Source: Pseudomonas umsongensis (lineage in GTDB: Bacteria; Pseudomonadota; Gammaproteobacteria; Pseudomonadales; Pseudomonadaceae). From it: DNA of 64,000 nucleotides. Positions within the stretch are counted from its first letter, which is position 1, and each line of letters opens with the position of its first letter. This document shows, in pieces, positions 41,342 to 51,427 of the stretch. The stretch spans positions 126,501 to 190,500 of the forward strand of contig NZ_NIWU01000003.1 of the NCBI RefSeq assembly GCF_002236105.1. Direction: 5' to 3'. The position numbers and the translations under genes are program-made. The notes beneath the pieces were generated by a model. It made no database searches. It was not told the DNA's origin and was given only the letters and a program-made list of their open reading frames with translations.

Positions 41342-41749
41342 TCAGCTTTCCAGCCAGACGTCCCGCGCCCAGTGCCATACCGATTCCCAGGTTTCTTCGG
41401 CGATCAGCTCTTCTTCGGCCTGCCAAAGCACTACGGTGCCGTCTTCTTCGACGCAGTAGTAGTCGTCGCCGTCCTGGCAGATCGGGATCAGGCTGCGATC
41501 GACGCCTGCATCCCAGGCGTTGGCGGCAACGTCCGGCAGGTAAGTGTGGGATTGCGGGTCCGTGACGGTCACGGGCTCCAGGCTGCCATAGACCACGTCG
41601 CTGACGGTCAGCAGGAACTCCCTGAAGACGAACGGAATGTCGATGAACAGTTGTTCTTCGATTTCGACCAGCAGATCTTCGTCGGGCAACTCCAAGGGGA
41701 CCGGTACCGGTTCGTTGGCTTCACGCAGTTGTTCGATGATTTCTTCCAC
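41342..41749 (-). CDS. SMI1/KNR4-family protein
   Basis: This 135-residue acidic protein starts at a GTG and shows the SMI1/KNR4 pattern: an N-terminal helix with LPDEDLLVEIEEQL, FREFLLTVSDVVYG, then IPICQDGDDYYCVEEDGTVVLW. Members are often immunity proteins or housekeeping partners. No toxin gene is adjacent, so a housekeeping role is more likely here. Confidence 0.85.
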   Translation of the reverse strand: MEEIIEQLREANEPVPVPLELPDEDLLVEIEEQLFIDIPFVFREFLLTVSDVVYGSLEPVTVTDPQSHTYLPDVAANAWDAGVDRSLIPICQDGDDYYCVEEDGTVVLWQAEEELIAEETWESVWHWARDVWLES

Positions 41750-41832
41750 GTCCGGGATCCTCTTGCTTGTATGGCGCGGTTTATATGGGGCGGTTTATAC
41801 AGTAGCTCGCTATAGATGCAACCGCGAAATAG

Positions 41833-41859
41833 AAAACCCCAGCCGAGGCTGGGGTTTTT
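41833..41859. terminator. Intrinsic terminator (bidirectional)
   Basis: A strong GC stem AAAACCCCAGCC / GGCTGGGGTTTT with A and T runs on both sides lies between the SMI1-type gene and the Tim44-like gene, best placed to end transcription of the latter. Confidence 0.92.
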
Positions 41860-41887
41860 ATTACAACAAGTGAAGCGCGGAGGGGAA

Positions 41888-42766
41888 TCAGCCGTTCTGG
41901 CGGATACCAGCCACCAGCCAAGGCTGGTTTTCGCCCTGTGCACGTTCCATGTTCCAGCTTTCGCTGAACACTTCGCCCTGGTCGAAACGCGAGGTCTTCG
42001 ACACGCCGCTGAAGGTCAGGGTGGCGATGGTCTTGTCGGCACGATCTTCTACGCCGTCCAATTGCACATTCAGGTTATCAATGTAGGTGGACTGGAAGCC
42101 GTCACCCAGGTCAGCACGTTCGCGCTTGAGGAACTCCAGCATTTGCGGGGTCACGAACTCGGCGATCTTGTCCATTTCGTTCGCGTCCCAGTGTTGCTGC
42201 AGGGACTGGAAGTGATTGCGCGCAGCTTCGATGAAGTTGTGTTCGTTGAACCAGGCCGGAGCGTTGATTACCGGACGAGCGGCAACCGGTGCTGCCGCGC
42301 CACCGAAGATCGAACCGCCAGCAGGCTTCTGTTCGAACGCCTCACGCTGCATCGGCGCGTAGCCTGCCGGAGCCATTTGCGGCTGCTGCTTGCGACGACG
42401 AGCGGCGATGAAGCGGAAGACCAGGAACGCGATGACCGCCATGATCAGGATGTCGAGGATCTGCATGCCCTGGAAACCGTCGCCCATGAACATGGATGCC
42501 AGCAGGCCACCAGCGGCGATGCCGGCCAGAGGGCCGAGCCAGCGCGAAGCGCCACCGGCCTTGGCTGCGGCGCCAGCGGCACCGGCTGCACCAGCGGTCG
42601 CTGCAGCGCCGCCCATGCCTGGAGAAGAAGGAGCCATCTGGCTGGTCTGGTGTGTCGGCGCAGCGCCTGCGCTTTTGCCACCACCAAAGCGCTTGGCGGC
42701 ATTGGCGTCGAGGCTCATCGTCAAGCCGATGCACAACGCCATGGCGATGCTAAGAAAACGTTTCAT
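41888..42766 (-). CDS. Tim44-like domain protein
   Basis: This protein of about 292 residues starts at MKRFLSIAMALCIGLTMSLD, a signal peptide, followed by a Gly/Ala-rich low-complexity stretch, a membrane helix (DILIMAVIAFLVFRFIAARR) and a C-terminal Tim44-like domain (FNEHNFIEAARNHFQSLQQH; GVSKTSRFDQGEVFSESWNM). It is membrane-bound with unknown function in bacteria. A terminator follows it. Confidence 0.9.
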   Translation of the reverse strand: MKRFLSIAMALCIGLTMSLDANAAKRFGGGKSAGAAPTHQTSQMAPSSPGMGGAAATAGAAGAAGAAAKAGGASRWLGPLAGIAAGGLLASMFMGDGFQGMQILDILIMAVIAFLVFRFIAARRRKQQPQMAPAGYAPMQREAFEQKPAGGSIFGGAAAPVAARPVINAPAWFNEHNFIEAARNHFQSLQQHWDANEMDKIAEFVTPQMLEFLKRERADLGDGFQSTYIDNLNVQLDGVEDRADKTIATLTFSGVSKTSRFDQGEVFSESWNMERAQGENQPWLVAGIRQNG

Positions 42767-42944
42767 AAAGGGAATTCCCATTTGTGGAAGGCACGCGCGC
42801 CATGTTGCACAGCTGAAGTGTTACTGGCTAGCGGCAGAGTGTTTCGAGCTTTTGCCTGACAGGTTGCATTCAGCTTCAGTCAGTGCAATAGGGCTTGTTA
42901 ACTTTGGTCTGTAGGAAAAGTGGATAAGTTCTGTAGGAAGATGT

Positions 42945-43385
42945 TTATCGTCGCAGCGCGAGCATGATGACGCCCGCCGTGATCAGGCCGATCCCACTCC
43001 ATTGGCGCAGATCAAGCTTCTCGCCCAGCAGGACCACACCGAGCACGGCTACCAGCACCACGCTGAGTTTGTCCACAGGGGCAACCAGTGAGGCCGGGCC
43101 GACCTTGAGTGCGCGGAAGTAGCAAATCCACGAGGCACCGGTGGCAAGGCCCGACAACAACAGGAACAGGTAGCTTCTGGAGGAGATCGATCCTAAAGAC
43201 TGATATTGGCCCGTGGCGCACAAAATCAAGGCCAGGCTGACCAGCACCACCACCGTGCGTATCAGGGTGGCGAAGTCTGAATTGACGTTTTCGACACCGA
43301 TCTTCGCGAAAATGGCGGTCATTGCCGCGAATGCTGCCGATAACAGGGCCCAGAATGTCCAGGAAGAAAAGAAGCCTGAGCCCAT
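42945..43385 (-). CDS. Single-domain EamA (DMT) transporter
   Basis: This 146-residue protein has four to five hydrophobic segments and the EamA ending VAPVDKLSVVLVAVLGVVLLG ... LITAGVIMLALRR. It is half the size of common ten-span EamA carriers and probably works as a dimer. AAAGGA precedes the ATG. The substrate is unknown. Confidence 0.88.
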   Translation of the reverse strand: MGSGFFSSWTFWALLSAAFAAMTAIFAKIGVENVNSDFATLIRTVVVLVSLALILCATGQYQSLGSISSRSYLFLLLSGLATGASWICYFRALKVGPASLVAPVDKLSVVLVAVLGVVLLGEKLDLRQWSGIGLITAGVIMLALRR

Positions 43386-43438
43386 GAGTCGTTTCCTTTC
43401 AGTTCAGACGATGCATAACCCTGTGGGAGCGGCGGTCT

Positions 43439-45622
43439 TTAGATCGCTTCCAGCTTGGCATACCCCAGCATCAGCCACTTGCTGCCTTCGCTGAAGTTAA
43501 CCTGTACCCGAGCCGCCGCTCCGGCGCCTTCGAAGTTGAGGATCACGCCGTCACCGAAGATCGAGTGGCGTACAGTCTGGCCCAGGCTGAAGCCGGTCTG
43601 CGGAATCTCGCTGCCGCTGAACAGATTGCTGCCACTCATCGACTGATTGCCGCCGTACGGCCGGCTGACGCTGTTGGAAAGCCGTACTTCCTGAATCAGG
43701 CCCTTGGGCACTTCGCGTACGAACCGCGAAACCTTGTTGTAGGTCTCGCTGCCGTAGAGGCGTCGGGTTTCGGCATAGGTCATCACCAGGTTCTGCATGG
43801 CCCGAGTGATGCCGACATAGGCCAGGCGACGTTCTTCCTCAAGACGGCCGGGTTCTTCCAGGCTCATCTTGTGCGGGAACAGGCCTTCTTCCATGCCCAC
43901 CAGGAACACATAGGGAAATTCCAGGCCCTTGGCGCTGTGCAGGGTCATCAATTGAATGCTGTCTTCGTGTTCGTCGGCCTGGGTATCGCCGGCTTCCAGC
44001 GAGGCGTGACCGAGGAAGGCTGCCAGTGGCGTCAGGTCCTCGTCCTCTTCGCTGTTTTCGAAGTTGCGCGCCGCGCTGACCAGTTCCTCAAGGTTTTCTA
44101 CCCTGGCCTGGCCCTTCTCGCCTTTTTCCGCTTCGTGATAGGCGATCAGCCCCGACTGTTCGATGACGGTCTGGGTCATCAGGTGCAACGGCATTTCCAT
44201 GCACTTGGCGGCAAGGTTCTCGATCAACTCGACAAACGCGCCCAGCGCGCCGGCTGCGCGGCCGGTAACGCCTTTATTGGCCACCAGCTGGCGCATCGCT
44301 TCCCACATCGACACATCACTGTGGCGGGCGTGGTCGCGGATCGCTTCGACGGTTTTCTCGCCGATGCCCCGGGCTGGCACGTTGATCACCCGTTCCAGCG
44401 CGGCATCGTTGCCACGGCCTTCGAGCAATCGCAGGTAGGCCATGGCGTTCTTGATTTCAGCACGTTCGAAGAAGCGCTGGCCGCCGTAGATGCGGTAGGG
44501 AATGCGCTCGCGCAGCAAGGCTTCTTCCAACACGCGCGATTGGGCGTTGGAACGGTACAGAATCGCGATATCGCTGCGAGCCAAGCCGGTTTTCAGCGCA
44601 CTTTCGATGGTTTCGACAACGTAGCGAGCTTCGTCGTGTTCGTTGAACGCGGCGTACAGGTTGATCGCTTCGCCGTCGCCGCCGTCGGTCCACAACTCTT
44701 TGCCCAAGCGCCCGGTATTGTTGGCGATCAAGGCGTTGGCGGCCTTGAGGATGCCTGCGGTGGAGCGGTAATTCTGCTCCAGGCGAATGGTTTCGGCGTC
44801 CGGGAAGTCTTCGGAGTACTGGTAGATGTTCTCGATTTTCGCGCCACGCCAGCCATAGATCGACTGGTCGTCGTCGCCGACCACCATCAGACTGTCGCCA
44901 CCTTTGGCCAGCAGGCGCAACCAGGCGTACTGCACGGCGTTGGTGTCCTGGAACTCGTCCACCAGAATGTGCCGGAAGCGCTTCTGATAGTGCGCCAGCA
45001 AGCCAGGGTGATCGCGCCACAGGTCGAGGGCGCGCAGCAGCAATTCGGAGAAGTCGATGACACCGGCGCGCAGGCACGCGGCCTCGTAGGCCTCATAAAT
45101 GCTGCGCATGGTCGCCAGGAACAGGTCGCCGCTGGCTTGAATGTGTTGCGGGCGCAGACCTTCGTCTTTCTGCCCGTTGATGAACCATTGGGCCTGACGG
45201 GCGGGCCAGCGCTGTTCGTCCAGGCCGAGCTCGCGGATCACCCGCTTGACCAGGCGTTGCTGGTCGTCGCTGTCGAGAATCTGGAAGGTCTGGCTCAGGC
45301 CGGCTTCCTGCCAGTGCGCCCGCAGCAAGCGGTGCGCCAGGCCGTGGAAGGTGCCGACCCACATGCCGGCCGGGTTGATACCCATCAGCTGCTCGATGCG
45401 ATGGCGCATCTCGGCAGCAGCCTTGTTGGTGAAGGTCACCGACAGGATGGAGTGGGGCGAGGCGTTTTCGACCTGGATCAACCAGGCGATACGGTGCACC
45501 AGCACTCGGGTTTTACCGGAACCAGCACCGGCCAGGACCAACTGACGACCCACGGAGGCAGCTACGGCCTGGCGTTGGGCATCGTTGAGAGAGTTCAGCA
45601 GAAGGGAGAGATCATCGCGCAT
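43439..45622 (-). CDS. uvrD: DNA helicase II UvrD
   Basis: This 727-residue SF1 helicase unwinds DNA in mismatch and nucleotide excision repair. It has the Q motif and Walker A (LNDAQRQAVAA, LAGAGSGKTRVLVHR), motif II VDEFQDTN, motif III GDDDQSIYGWRGA, LEQNYRS, LMTLHSAKGLEFPYVFLVG and VGITRAMQ. The C-terminal tail VQVNFSEGSKWLMLGYAKLE is the UvrD Tudor-like domain. Length is standard. Confidence 0.97.
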   Translation of the reverse strand: MRDDLSLLLNSLNDAQRQAVAASVGRQLVLAGAGSGKTRVLVHRIAWLIQVENASPHSILSVTFTNKAAAEMRHRIEQLMGINPAGMWVGTFHGLAHRLLRAHWQEAGLSQTFQILDSDDQQRLVKRVIRELGLDEQRWPARQAQWFINGQKDEGLRPQHIQASGDLFLATMRSIYEAYEAACLRAGVIDFSELLLRALDLWRDHPGLLAHYQKRFRHILVDEFQDTNAVQYAWLRLLAKGGDSLMVVGDDDQSIYGWRGAKIENIYQYSEDFPDAETIRLEQNYRSTAGILKAANALIANNTGRLGKELWTDGGDGEAINLYAAFNEHDEARYVVETIESALKTGLARSDIAILYRSNAQSRVLEEALLRERIPYRIYGGQRFFERAEIKNAMAYLRLLEGRGNDAALERVINVPARGIGEKTVEAIRDHARHSDVSMWEAMRQLVANKGVTGRAAGALGAFVELIENLAAKCMEMPLHLMTQTVIEQSGLIAYHEAEKGEKGQARVENLEELVSAARNFENSEEDEDLTPLAAFLGHASLEAGDTQADEHEDSIQLMTLHSAKGLEFPYVFLVGMEEGLFPHKMSLEEPGRLEEERRLAYVGITRAMQNLVMTYAETRRLYGSETYNKVSRFVREVPKGLIQEVRLSNSVSRPYGGNQSMSGSNLFSGSEIPQTGFSLGQTVRHSIFGDGVILNFEGAGAAARVQVNFSEGSKWLMLGYAKLEAI

Positions 45623-45879
45623 CGGGCCATTCTAGGGGGCCGCGTCACCCCGGGCAAACCCCGCTTCGTTTTAGCCGATGAAAGTTACGCAAGGGACGAC
45701 CGGTCAGTCATCGGCTGCAATCGTTTGCCGTGCCTGTTTGGCGGCATTTTGCCACCGCTGGCGGCTGATACTTTGGTCTGTTTTTTGATCGGGAGCAGTT
45801 TGGTCCGGGCATTGGCTTGTGTATGCTCCGTCGACGTTTCGGGCACATGCTCATCATTATAAGAACAAGAACACTGCCT

Positions 45880-48744
45880 ATGACCCTCAGCTTCGACCTG
45901 TCGGGCCCTACTGTGGAGCCCAGGGTTATTCGTAAACAATACGCCATGGAAATGGCGGTCGAACGCACGCGTCTGTTGTATCAGGGGTCCTTGCTGCCCA
46001 CGCTGTTCATGTTGATCAATGGCCTGGTCTGCGCTGGATTGCTCTGGAGTCCGCAGCGCTACTTCCTGGTCAGTGTCTGGCTGGTGTGGTTGCTGTCGCT
46101 GGTGGCATTGCGGGTGATCCAGGTGGCGGCCTTCGATTCGGCGATTCCCAACCGCCAGGCTCATCCGATCTGGCGGCGCATGTTTTTACTGGGCTCGGGT
46201 CTCACGGGCCTGACCCTGGCTGGCGCCGGTATTGCTCTGGTTCCTGCCGATAACTTCATTCAACAAGCCTGGGTCTTTGGCCTGATCGGCGCCGCGGCGC
46301 TGTCGGCCAGCGTGGCCTATGCGGTGAGTTTGCCGGCGTTCCTGTCCTTCACCTTACCCTGCCTGTTGCCGGCCATTGCCTATATGTTCTGGGGTGGGGA
46401 TGAGCACGGTTGGGGCTGGTTCGGCTTGATTTTGCTGGGTGCGCTGAGTGTGGTTGCCTGGCAAGTGAACCGGCTGATCGATCGGGGCCTGTTGCGACGC
46501 TTCCAGAATCAGGCGCTGATCGAGAATCTGCAGCAGGCGCAGAACTGCAGCGATCAGCTCAATCAAAAGCTGGCCAGGGAAATCGATCAGCGTCGGCGTG
46601 CCGAAGACGAATTACGCGAAATCCAGGTCGACCTGGAAAACCGTGTCGCCCAGCGCAGTCTGGAGCTGGACGCGGCCAACCAGGCGCTGAGCAAGAGTGA
46701 GGCGCGCCTGGCACTGGCACTGAAGGCCAGCGAACTGGGGTTGTGGGACTGGAACCTGCAAACCGATGAAGTCCATCACACGCAGATCCAGGAATTGTTC
46801 GGCCTGGAGCCGGACCAGGTGACGGCATTATTGCGCCACCTCAAACCGCGCTTGCATCCCGACGACCTTCCTGCACTGAAAAAAGCGTTGGTCGAGCATT
46901 TGAAGGGGCGCACCGAGGATTACCAGATCGAGTACCGCGTGCGGCATGGCGATGGCCATTGGGTGTGGATCGAGGACCGCGGACGGGCGGTGGAACGTGC
47001 CGCCAACGGCCGGGTGATTCGCATGGTGGGCACGCGGCGCGATATCAGTGTCAGCAAGGTCCAGGAAGAGCAACTGCAACTGGCGGCGACCGTGTTCGAG
47101 GCCGCCAGCGAAGGCATTGTGATTTTCGATCCGAATTATGCCGTGATCGCGGTCAACCAAGCCTTCAGCCGGGTCACTGGCTATGAAATCGAGGAGGTTC
47201 TTGGACGCAACGTGGTCGAGTTGCCCTGCAGTCGCGATGCGCGCCGGCATTACGGTGCGATCCATCTAACCCTGGAGCAGCACGGCAATTGGCAGGGTGA
47301 GCTGGTGGAAACCCGCAAGAGTGGCGAGATGTATCCGCAATGGCTGCAATTGACCGCCGTACGCGATACTCGGGGAAATGTCAGTCATATCGTGGGCTTC
47401 TTCGCGGATCTCTCGGCAAGGCGAGAATCCGAGGAGCGCATGCGCTACCTGACCCATCACGACGAACTCACGGGGCTGGCCAATCGCTCGATGTTCCGCG
47501 AACGACTCAGCGAAGCACATCAGCGGGTACGCCAGGGCGGTTATCGCAGCCTGGCTTTGTTGCACATCAATCTGGATCGCTTCAAGCAGCTCAACGACAG
47601 CCTGGGTCATGAGGTGGCCGATCAGCTATTGCAGAAAATGGCCCGGCGCCTGGTCAACGCATTGCCCGAGGCAGACACCATCGCACGCTTGTCCGGCGAT
47701 GAATTCGCTGTCCTGTTCAATGCCTACGGCAACCTCTCCAGTCTGGCGCGAGTGGCGACTCGCTTGTCGGCCAAATTGCGTGTGCCGGTGACCGTCGACG
47801 GTCATGAGCTGGTGGTCAGCGCATCCATGGGTATCAGCCTGTTGCCGGACAACGCCCGGGAAATATCCGCATTGGTCAGTCAGTCGAACATGGCTATGCA
47901 GCACGCCAAGCATTTGGGGGGTAACAATTTCCAGTTCTACACCGATAGCTTGCAAGCCAGCACCCTTGAGCGCCTGCAGCTGGAAAATCATCTGCGCAAA
48001 GCGGTCGAAGAGAAGCAACTGAAGGTGTTTTACCAACCGAAGCTGTGCCTCGCCACGGGCAAGCTCAATGCTGCCGAGGCCTTGGTGCGTTGGGACCACC
48101 CGACCATGGGACGTGTGCCGCCGGGGGATTTCATTGGCTTGGCGGAGGAGACCGGTTTGATCGGCCCAATCGGCGAGTTCGTCTTGCGCCAGGCCTGCTG
48201 GCAAGCCTGCGAGTGGCAGCGCCTGGGGCTTGAGGGAATTCGGGTGTCGGTCAATCTGTCGGTGCACCAATTGCGTCAGGGCAAACTGGTAAGCCTGGTG
48301 CGTCAGGTCCTGGAAGAAACCGGGTTGGCGCCGCATTATCTGGAGCTGGAACTGACCGAGAGCCAGTTACTCGACAGCGTCGAGCACATTATCGCGACGT
48401 TCCAGCAACTGCGTGATTTGGGCGTTACGCTGGCGATCGACGATTTCGGCACCGGGTATTCGTCCCTGAGCTACCTCAAGCGCATCCCGGTGGATTACGT
48501 GAAGATCGATCAGGCGTTTATCCGGGGCCTGGGAGAGGGTACGGCAGACGCGGCGATCACTCGGGCAATCATTGCGATGGCGCACGGCTTGAAATTGAAA
48601 GTGGTGGCTGAAGGCGTGGAACGGCTGGAGCAGCTTGAATTTTTGAAAGCCGAACATTGTGATGAAGTGCAAGGCTATCTGATCAGCCGGCCGGTTGAGG
48701 CCGAGGCCCTGGCACGGTTGCTTCAAGTACAAGGTGTAAGTTGA
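45880..48744 (+). CDS. Membrane-bound PAS-PAS-GGDEF-EAL protein
   Basis: This protein of about 954 residues starts at MTLSFDLSGP (other starts upstream are possible). An N-terminal membrane region (about 30-200) and coiled coil precede two PAS domains (ELGLWDWNLQTDEVHHTQIQ; AASEGIVIFDPNYAVIAVNQ), a GGDEF domain with SGDEF (RLSGDEFAVLF) and an EAL domain with intact residues (EALVRWDHP, NLSVHQL, LELTESQLL, DDFGTGYSSL, VKIDQAFI, AEGVE). It probably degrades c-di-GMP in response to a PAS-bound signal; whether SGDEF is active is open. Confidence 0.93.
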   Translation: MTLSFDLSGPTVEPRVIRKQYAMEMAVERTRLLYQGSLLPTLFMLINGLVCAGLLWSPQRYFLVSVWLVWLLSLVALRVIQVAAFDSAIPNRQAHPIWRRMFLLGSGLTGLTLAGAGIALVPADNFIQQAWVFGLIGAAALSASVAYAVSLPAFLSFTLPCLLPAIAYMFWGGDEHGWGWFGLILLGALSVVAWQVNRLIDRGLLRRFQNQALIENLQQAQNCSDQLNQKLAREIDQRRRAEDELREIQVDLENRVAQRSLELDAANQALSKSEARLALALKASELGLWDWNLQTDEVHHTQIQELFGLEPDQVTALLRHLKPRLHPDDLPALKKALVEHLKGRTEDYQIEYRVRHGDGHWVWIEDRGRAVERAANGRVIRMVGTRRDISVSKVQEEQLQLAATVFEAASEGIVIFDPNYAVIAVNQAFSRVTGYEIEEVLGRNVVELPCSRDARRHYGAIHLTLEQHGNWQGELVETRKSGEMYPQWLQLTAVRDTRGNVSHIVGFFADLSARRESEERMRYLTHHDELTGLANRSMFRERLSEAHQRVRQGGYRSLALLHINLDRFKQLNDSLGHEVADQLLQKMARRLVNALPEADTIARLSGDEFAVLFNAYGNLSSLARVATRLSAKLRVPVTVDGHELVVSASMGISLLPDNAREISALVSQSNMAMQHAKHLGGNNFQFYTDSLQASTLERLQLENHLRKAVEEKQLKVFYQPKLCLATGKLNAAEALVRWDHPTMGRVPPGDFIGLAEETGLIGPIGEFVLRQACWQACEWQRLGLEGIRVSVNLSVHQLRQGKLVSLVRQVLEETGLAPHYLELELTESQLLDSVEHIIATFQQLRDLGVTLAIDDFGTGYSSLSYLKRIPVDYVKIDQAFIRGLGEGTADAAITRAIIAMAHGLKLKVVAEGVERLEQLEFLKAEHCDEVQGYLISRPVEAEALARLLQVQGVS

Positions 48745-48753
48745 TCGACGAGG

Positions 48754-48788
48754 TTTTCCGCCAGACACCTGATGTGTCTGGCGGAAAG
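48754..48788 (+). terminator. Intrinsic terminator after the GGDEF/EAL gene
   Basis: A long stem TTTTCCGCCAGACAC / GTGTCTGGCGGAAA with a five-base loop starts ten bases after the stop and is followed by TTTT. Confidence 0.9.
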
Positions 48789-48831
48789 TTTTAAAGCGTG
48801 GGAAACAGGCTGATGGGTAAGCTTCGATGTA

Positions 48832-49836
48832 TCAGGCCAGCTCCCCACACAAGTCCAGTTCAATTAGCCGCCGGACCTCCGCAGGTTCAAGTCCTGCCCC
48901 CAGCAAGCCATGCAGCTTGCCGAACGCCGCTTCACGGGTCATGCCGCCACCTGAAAGCACACCGGCCACCCGCAAACGACTGCCCGCCTCATACACGTCC
49001 AGTTCTACGCCACCTTCGTGGCACTGCGTGACTGCCACCACCACGACGCCCGCGTCCCGCGCCCGTTCCAGGCTGGCGAGGAACCCGGGATTGTCGCTCG
49101 GCCCGGTACCGCTGCCGTAGCATTCCAGCACCAGGCCCTGAATACCGCTGTCGATCAGGCCATCGAGTATTTCGGCGCCGATGCCGGGAAACAGCGGTAA
49201 CACTGCAACGTTCGCCTGTTGCCGGGCTTGGTTGTAATGCAGTTGCGCCGGAATCGAAGACGCTTTCGCACCACCACCCTGACGTTCCAGTCGCTTGAAC
49301 GGATGACGGCCGAAACTGCGCACTTTCGCGCAATGGGTTGGGTCCAGCAATTCACCGTGGAAGTACAAGTGCACACCCGGAGCCAGGCCCTGGCCCAATG
49401 CAACCAGGGCTCCGCCGAGGTTTTCCCAGGCATCGCTGTCGGTCACGCCGGCCGGCAACATCGAGCCGGTAAAGCAAACGCGTGCGTGCAGGCCGAGCAA
49501 TTGAAAGCTCATGGCGGCGGCGCTGTAGGCGAGGGTGTCGGTGCCGTGCAGGATCAGCACGCTGTCGCAACCTTGCACGTCCACGGCATCGACCACTGCT
49601 TCACGCAATTGCTGCCAATACGCCGGGGTCATGTTGGCGCTGTCGATCAGCGGCGACATTTCGCGAAAGCGCCATTGCGGTACCACGAGATCAGGCTGGC
49701 TGTGCAGGTACTCACGCATCCGCGCTTCGAAACCGGACGCCGGCGCCAGGCCGTGGGCACTGGCTTGCATGCCGATGGTGCCGCCCGTGTAGAGCACCAT
49801 GACGTGCTGGGCGGCAGGGTAGGTCGAGGAATTCAT
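48832..49836 (-). CDS. ansA: L-asparaginase (AnsA-like)
   Basis: This 334-residue enzyme hydrolyses asparagine to aspartate and ammonia. It has the first catalytic Thr motif LYTGGTIGMQAS, the second motif ILHGTDTLAYSAAAMSF and no signal peptide, so it is the cytoplasmic type. GGAG precedes the start. Aspartase, encoded 2 kb upstream on the same strand, would convert the product to fumarate. Confidence 0.92.
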   Translation of the reverse strand: MNSSTYPAAQHVMVLYTGGTIGMQASAHGLAPASGFEARMREYLHSQPDLVVPQWRFREMSPLIDSANMTPAYWQQLREAVVDAVDVQGCDSVLILHGTDTLAYSAAAMSFQLLGLHARVCFTGSMLPAGVTDSDAWENLGGALVALGQGLAPGVHLYFHGELLDPTHCAKVRSFGRHPFKRLERQGGGAKASSIPAQLHYNQARQQANVAVLPLFPGIGAEILDGLIDSGIQGLVLECYGSGTGPSDNPGFLASLERARDAGVVVVAVTQCHEGGVELDVYEAGSRLRVAGVLSGGGMTREAAFGKLHGLLGAGLEPAEVRRLIELDLCGELA

Positions 49837-49864
49837 GGAGCTGCTCCGAGAACGATGATGTCCT

Positions 49865-49952
49865 GTGGGAGCGGGCTTGCTCGCGAAGAGGGAGTGTCAG
49901 GCGACATTAGTGTTGTCTGATACACCGCTTTCGCGAGCAAGCCCGCTCTCAC
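49865..49952. repeat. REPIN, GTGGGAGC family
   Basis: Two inverted units, GTGGGAGCGGGCTTGCTCGC (from 49865) and its near-complement ending at 49952 (GCGAGCAAGCCCGCTCTCAC), flank a 42-base spacer between the asparaginase and symporter genes. Confidence 0.9.
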
Positions 49953-49975
49953 AAGGGATTTCGCACTTTAACCGA

Positions 49976-51427
49976 TCAGCGTTGCGCTGCGGGCACGCCT
50001 TGCGGCACGGCTTCGGCCTTGGTGGTGACTGTAGGCGGATTGGCTGGCCAGGCCTGGCGATCCAGATCCAGGTCCGGGAACTTGCTCGAATCGAACACCG
50101 GCGTCTTGATCCCGGCTGCACGCTGGTCATCGTAGTCGCGCAGGATGCGCATGCCGACCTTGAACAGCAGGAACAGCGCGATCAGGTTGACGAACGCGAG
50201 CATCGTCATGGTGATGTCGGCAAAGGCGAACACGGTCCCGAGGTTTTCGATGGCGCCCCAGAAGATCAGCACCAGAACCAGCGCACGGTAGCCCATCAGT
50301 GCCTTGCGGTTTTCACCGATCAAAAAGCGCAGGTTGCTCTCACCCAGATAGTAGTTGTAGAGGATCGAGGTGAACACGAACAACGCCAGCGCCACGGAAA
50401 TGAACATCCGGCCCCAGTCACCGACCACGGCAGCCAGGGAGTTCTGGGTCAGGGCAATACCGTCGCCTTCGAAGCCCGGGGTGTAGAAACCCGAGAGCAG
50501 GATCAGCAGGGCCGTGCAGGTGCAGATCACGAAGGTGTCGAGGAACACACTGAACGCTTGAACCACGCCTTGGGCGACGGGGTGCTCGACCGAGGCCACC
50601 GCGGCCACGTTCGGCGCGCTGCCCAGGCCCGCTTCGTTGGCGAATACGCCACGTTTAACGCCCATGATAATCGCGCTGCCGATCAGGCCGCCAAATGCCT
50701 GGTCAAGGCCGAAGGCGCTTTTAACGATGGTCATCAGCATGCCCGGTACCTGATCGAACTGCAGCACGATCACGTAGATGGTCACGCCGATGTACACCAG
50801 GGTTTTCACTGGCACCAGCAGGTCGGCGACCTTGGCGATGCGCTTGATCCCACCGATGAACACCAGGCCCAGCAGTACGGCAAGGCCAAGGCCGGTCCAG
50901 GTGGTGTCGAGGCCGAAAGCGTTGTTCAGCGAGTGGGTCACGGCATGGGATTGCAGGCCGTTGAAGGCGAAGCCGAAGGTGATCAGCAGCAGGAACGCCA
51001 TGATCATCCCCAACCAGCGCTTCTGCAGGCCGTGCTGAATGTAATAGGACGGACCGCCACGGAAGGTGCCGTCGGCATCGGTGCGTTTGTAGAGTTGGCC
51101 GAGGGAGCATTCAAAGAAGCTGCTGGACATGCCGACCAGTGCGGTCACCCACATCCAGAACACGGCACCGGGGCCGCCCAGTGTCACGGCAATACCGACA
51201 CCGGCGATGTTGCCTGCGCCGACACGACCGGCAAGGCTGAGCATCAGGGCCTGGAACGAGCTGAGTTGCCCAGCGCTGCTTTTGAGGCTGTCCCGGAACA
51301 CCGCGAACATGTGGAAGAAGTGACGCAATTGAACGAAACGCGAGCGGATCGTGAAGTAGCTACCGAGCCCGACAATGAGCACGATCAGTACTTTCCCTGA
51401 GAGGAAGTCGTTAATGACTTCGAGCAT
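49976..51427 (-). CDS. Alanine/glycine:cation symporter (AGCS family)
   Basis: This 483-residue membrane protein imports alanine or glycine with Na+. It has the AGCS signature GPGAVFWMWVTALVGMSSSF and about ten spans (AIIMGVKRGVFANEAGLGSA is also typical). MLEVINDFLSGK follows GAGGAATAACC, which fixes the start; a longer frame upstream has an atypical Arg/Cys-rich tail. It lies between asparaginase and aspartase genes in the same direction, forming an amino-acid catabolic neighbourhood, but repeats and a terminator separate them. Confidence 0.94.
   Translation of the reverse strand: MLEVINDFLSGKVLIVLIVGLGSYFTIRSRFVQLRHFFHMFAVFRDSLKSSAGQLSSFQALMLSLAGRVGAGNIAGVGIAVTLGGPGAVFWMWVTALVGMSSSFFECSLGQLYKRTDADGTFRGGPSYYIQHGLQKRWLGMIMAFLLLITFGFAFNGLQSHAVTHSLNNAFGLDTTWTGLGLAVLLGLVFIGGIKRIAKVADLLVPVKTLVYIGVTIYVIVLQFDQVPGMLMTIVKSAFGLDQAFGGLIGSAIIMGVKRGVFANEAGLGSAPNVAAVASVEHPVAQGVVQAFSVFLDTFVICTCTALLILLSGFYTPGFEGDGIALTQNSLAAVVGDWGRMFISVALALFVFTSILYNYYLGESNLRFLIGENRKALMGYRALVLVLIFWGAIENLGTVFAFADITMTMLAFVNLIALFLLFKVGMRILRDYDDQRAAGIKTPVFDSSKFPDLDLDRQAWPANPPTVTTKAEAVPQGVPAAQR

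Noticed and set aside
41342..41749. SMI1/KNR4 protein as immunity partner of a polymorphic toxin
   Set aside because: No toxin, Rhs or CDI gene lies nearby; both neighbours are housekeeping genes.
43565..45862. A 765-codon open frame antisense to uvrD
   Set aside because: The minus-strand UvrD has all helicase motifs; the antisense frame has none and is a composition effect.
49865..51400. A 511-codon open frame antisense to the alanine/glycine symporter
   Set aside because: His/Gln/Glu-rich translation without domain features, opposite a clear AGCS transporter and starting inside a REPIN.
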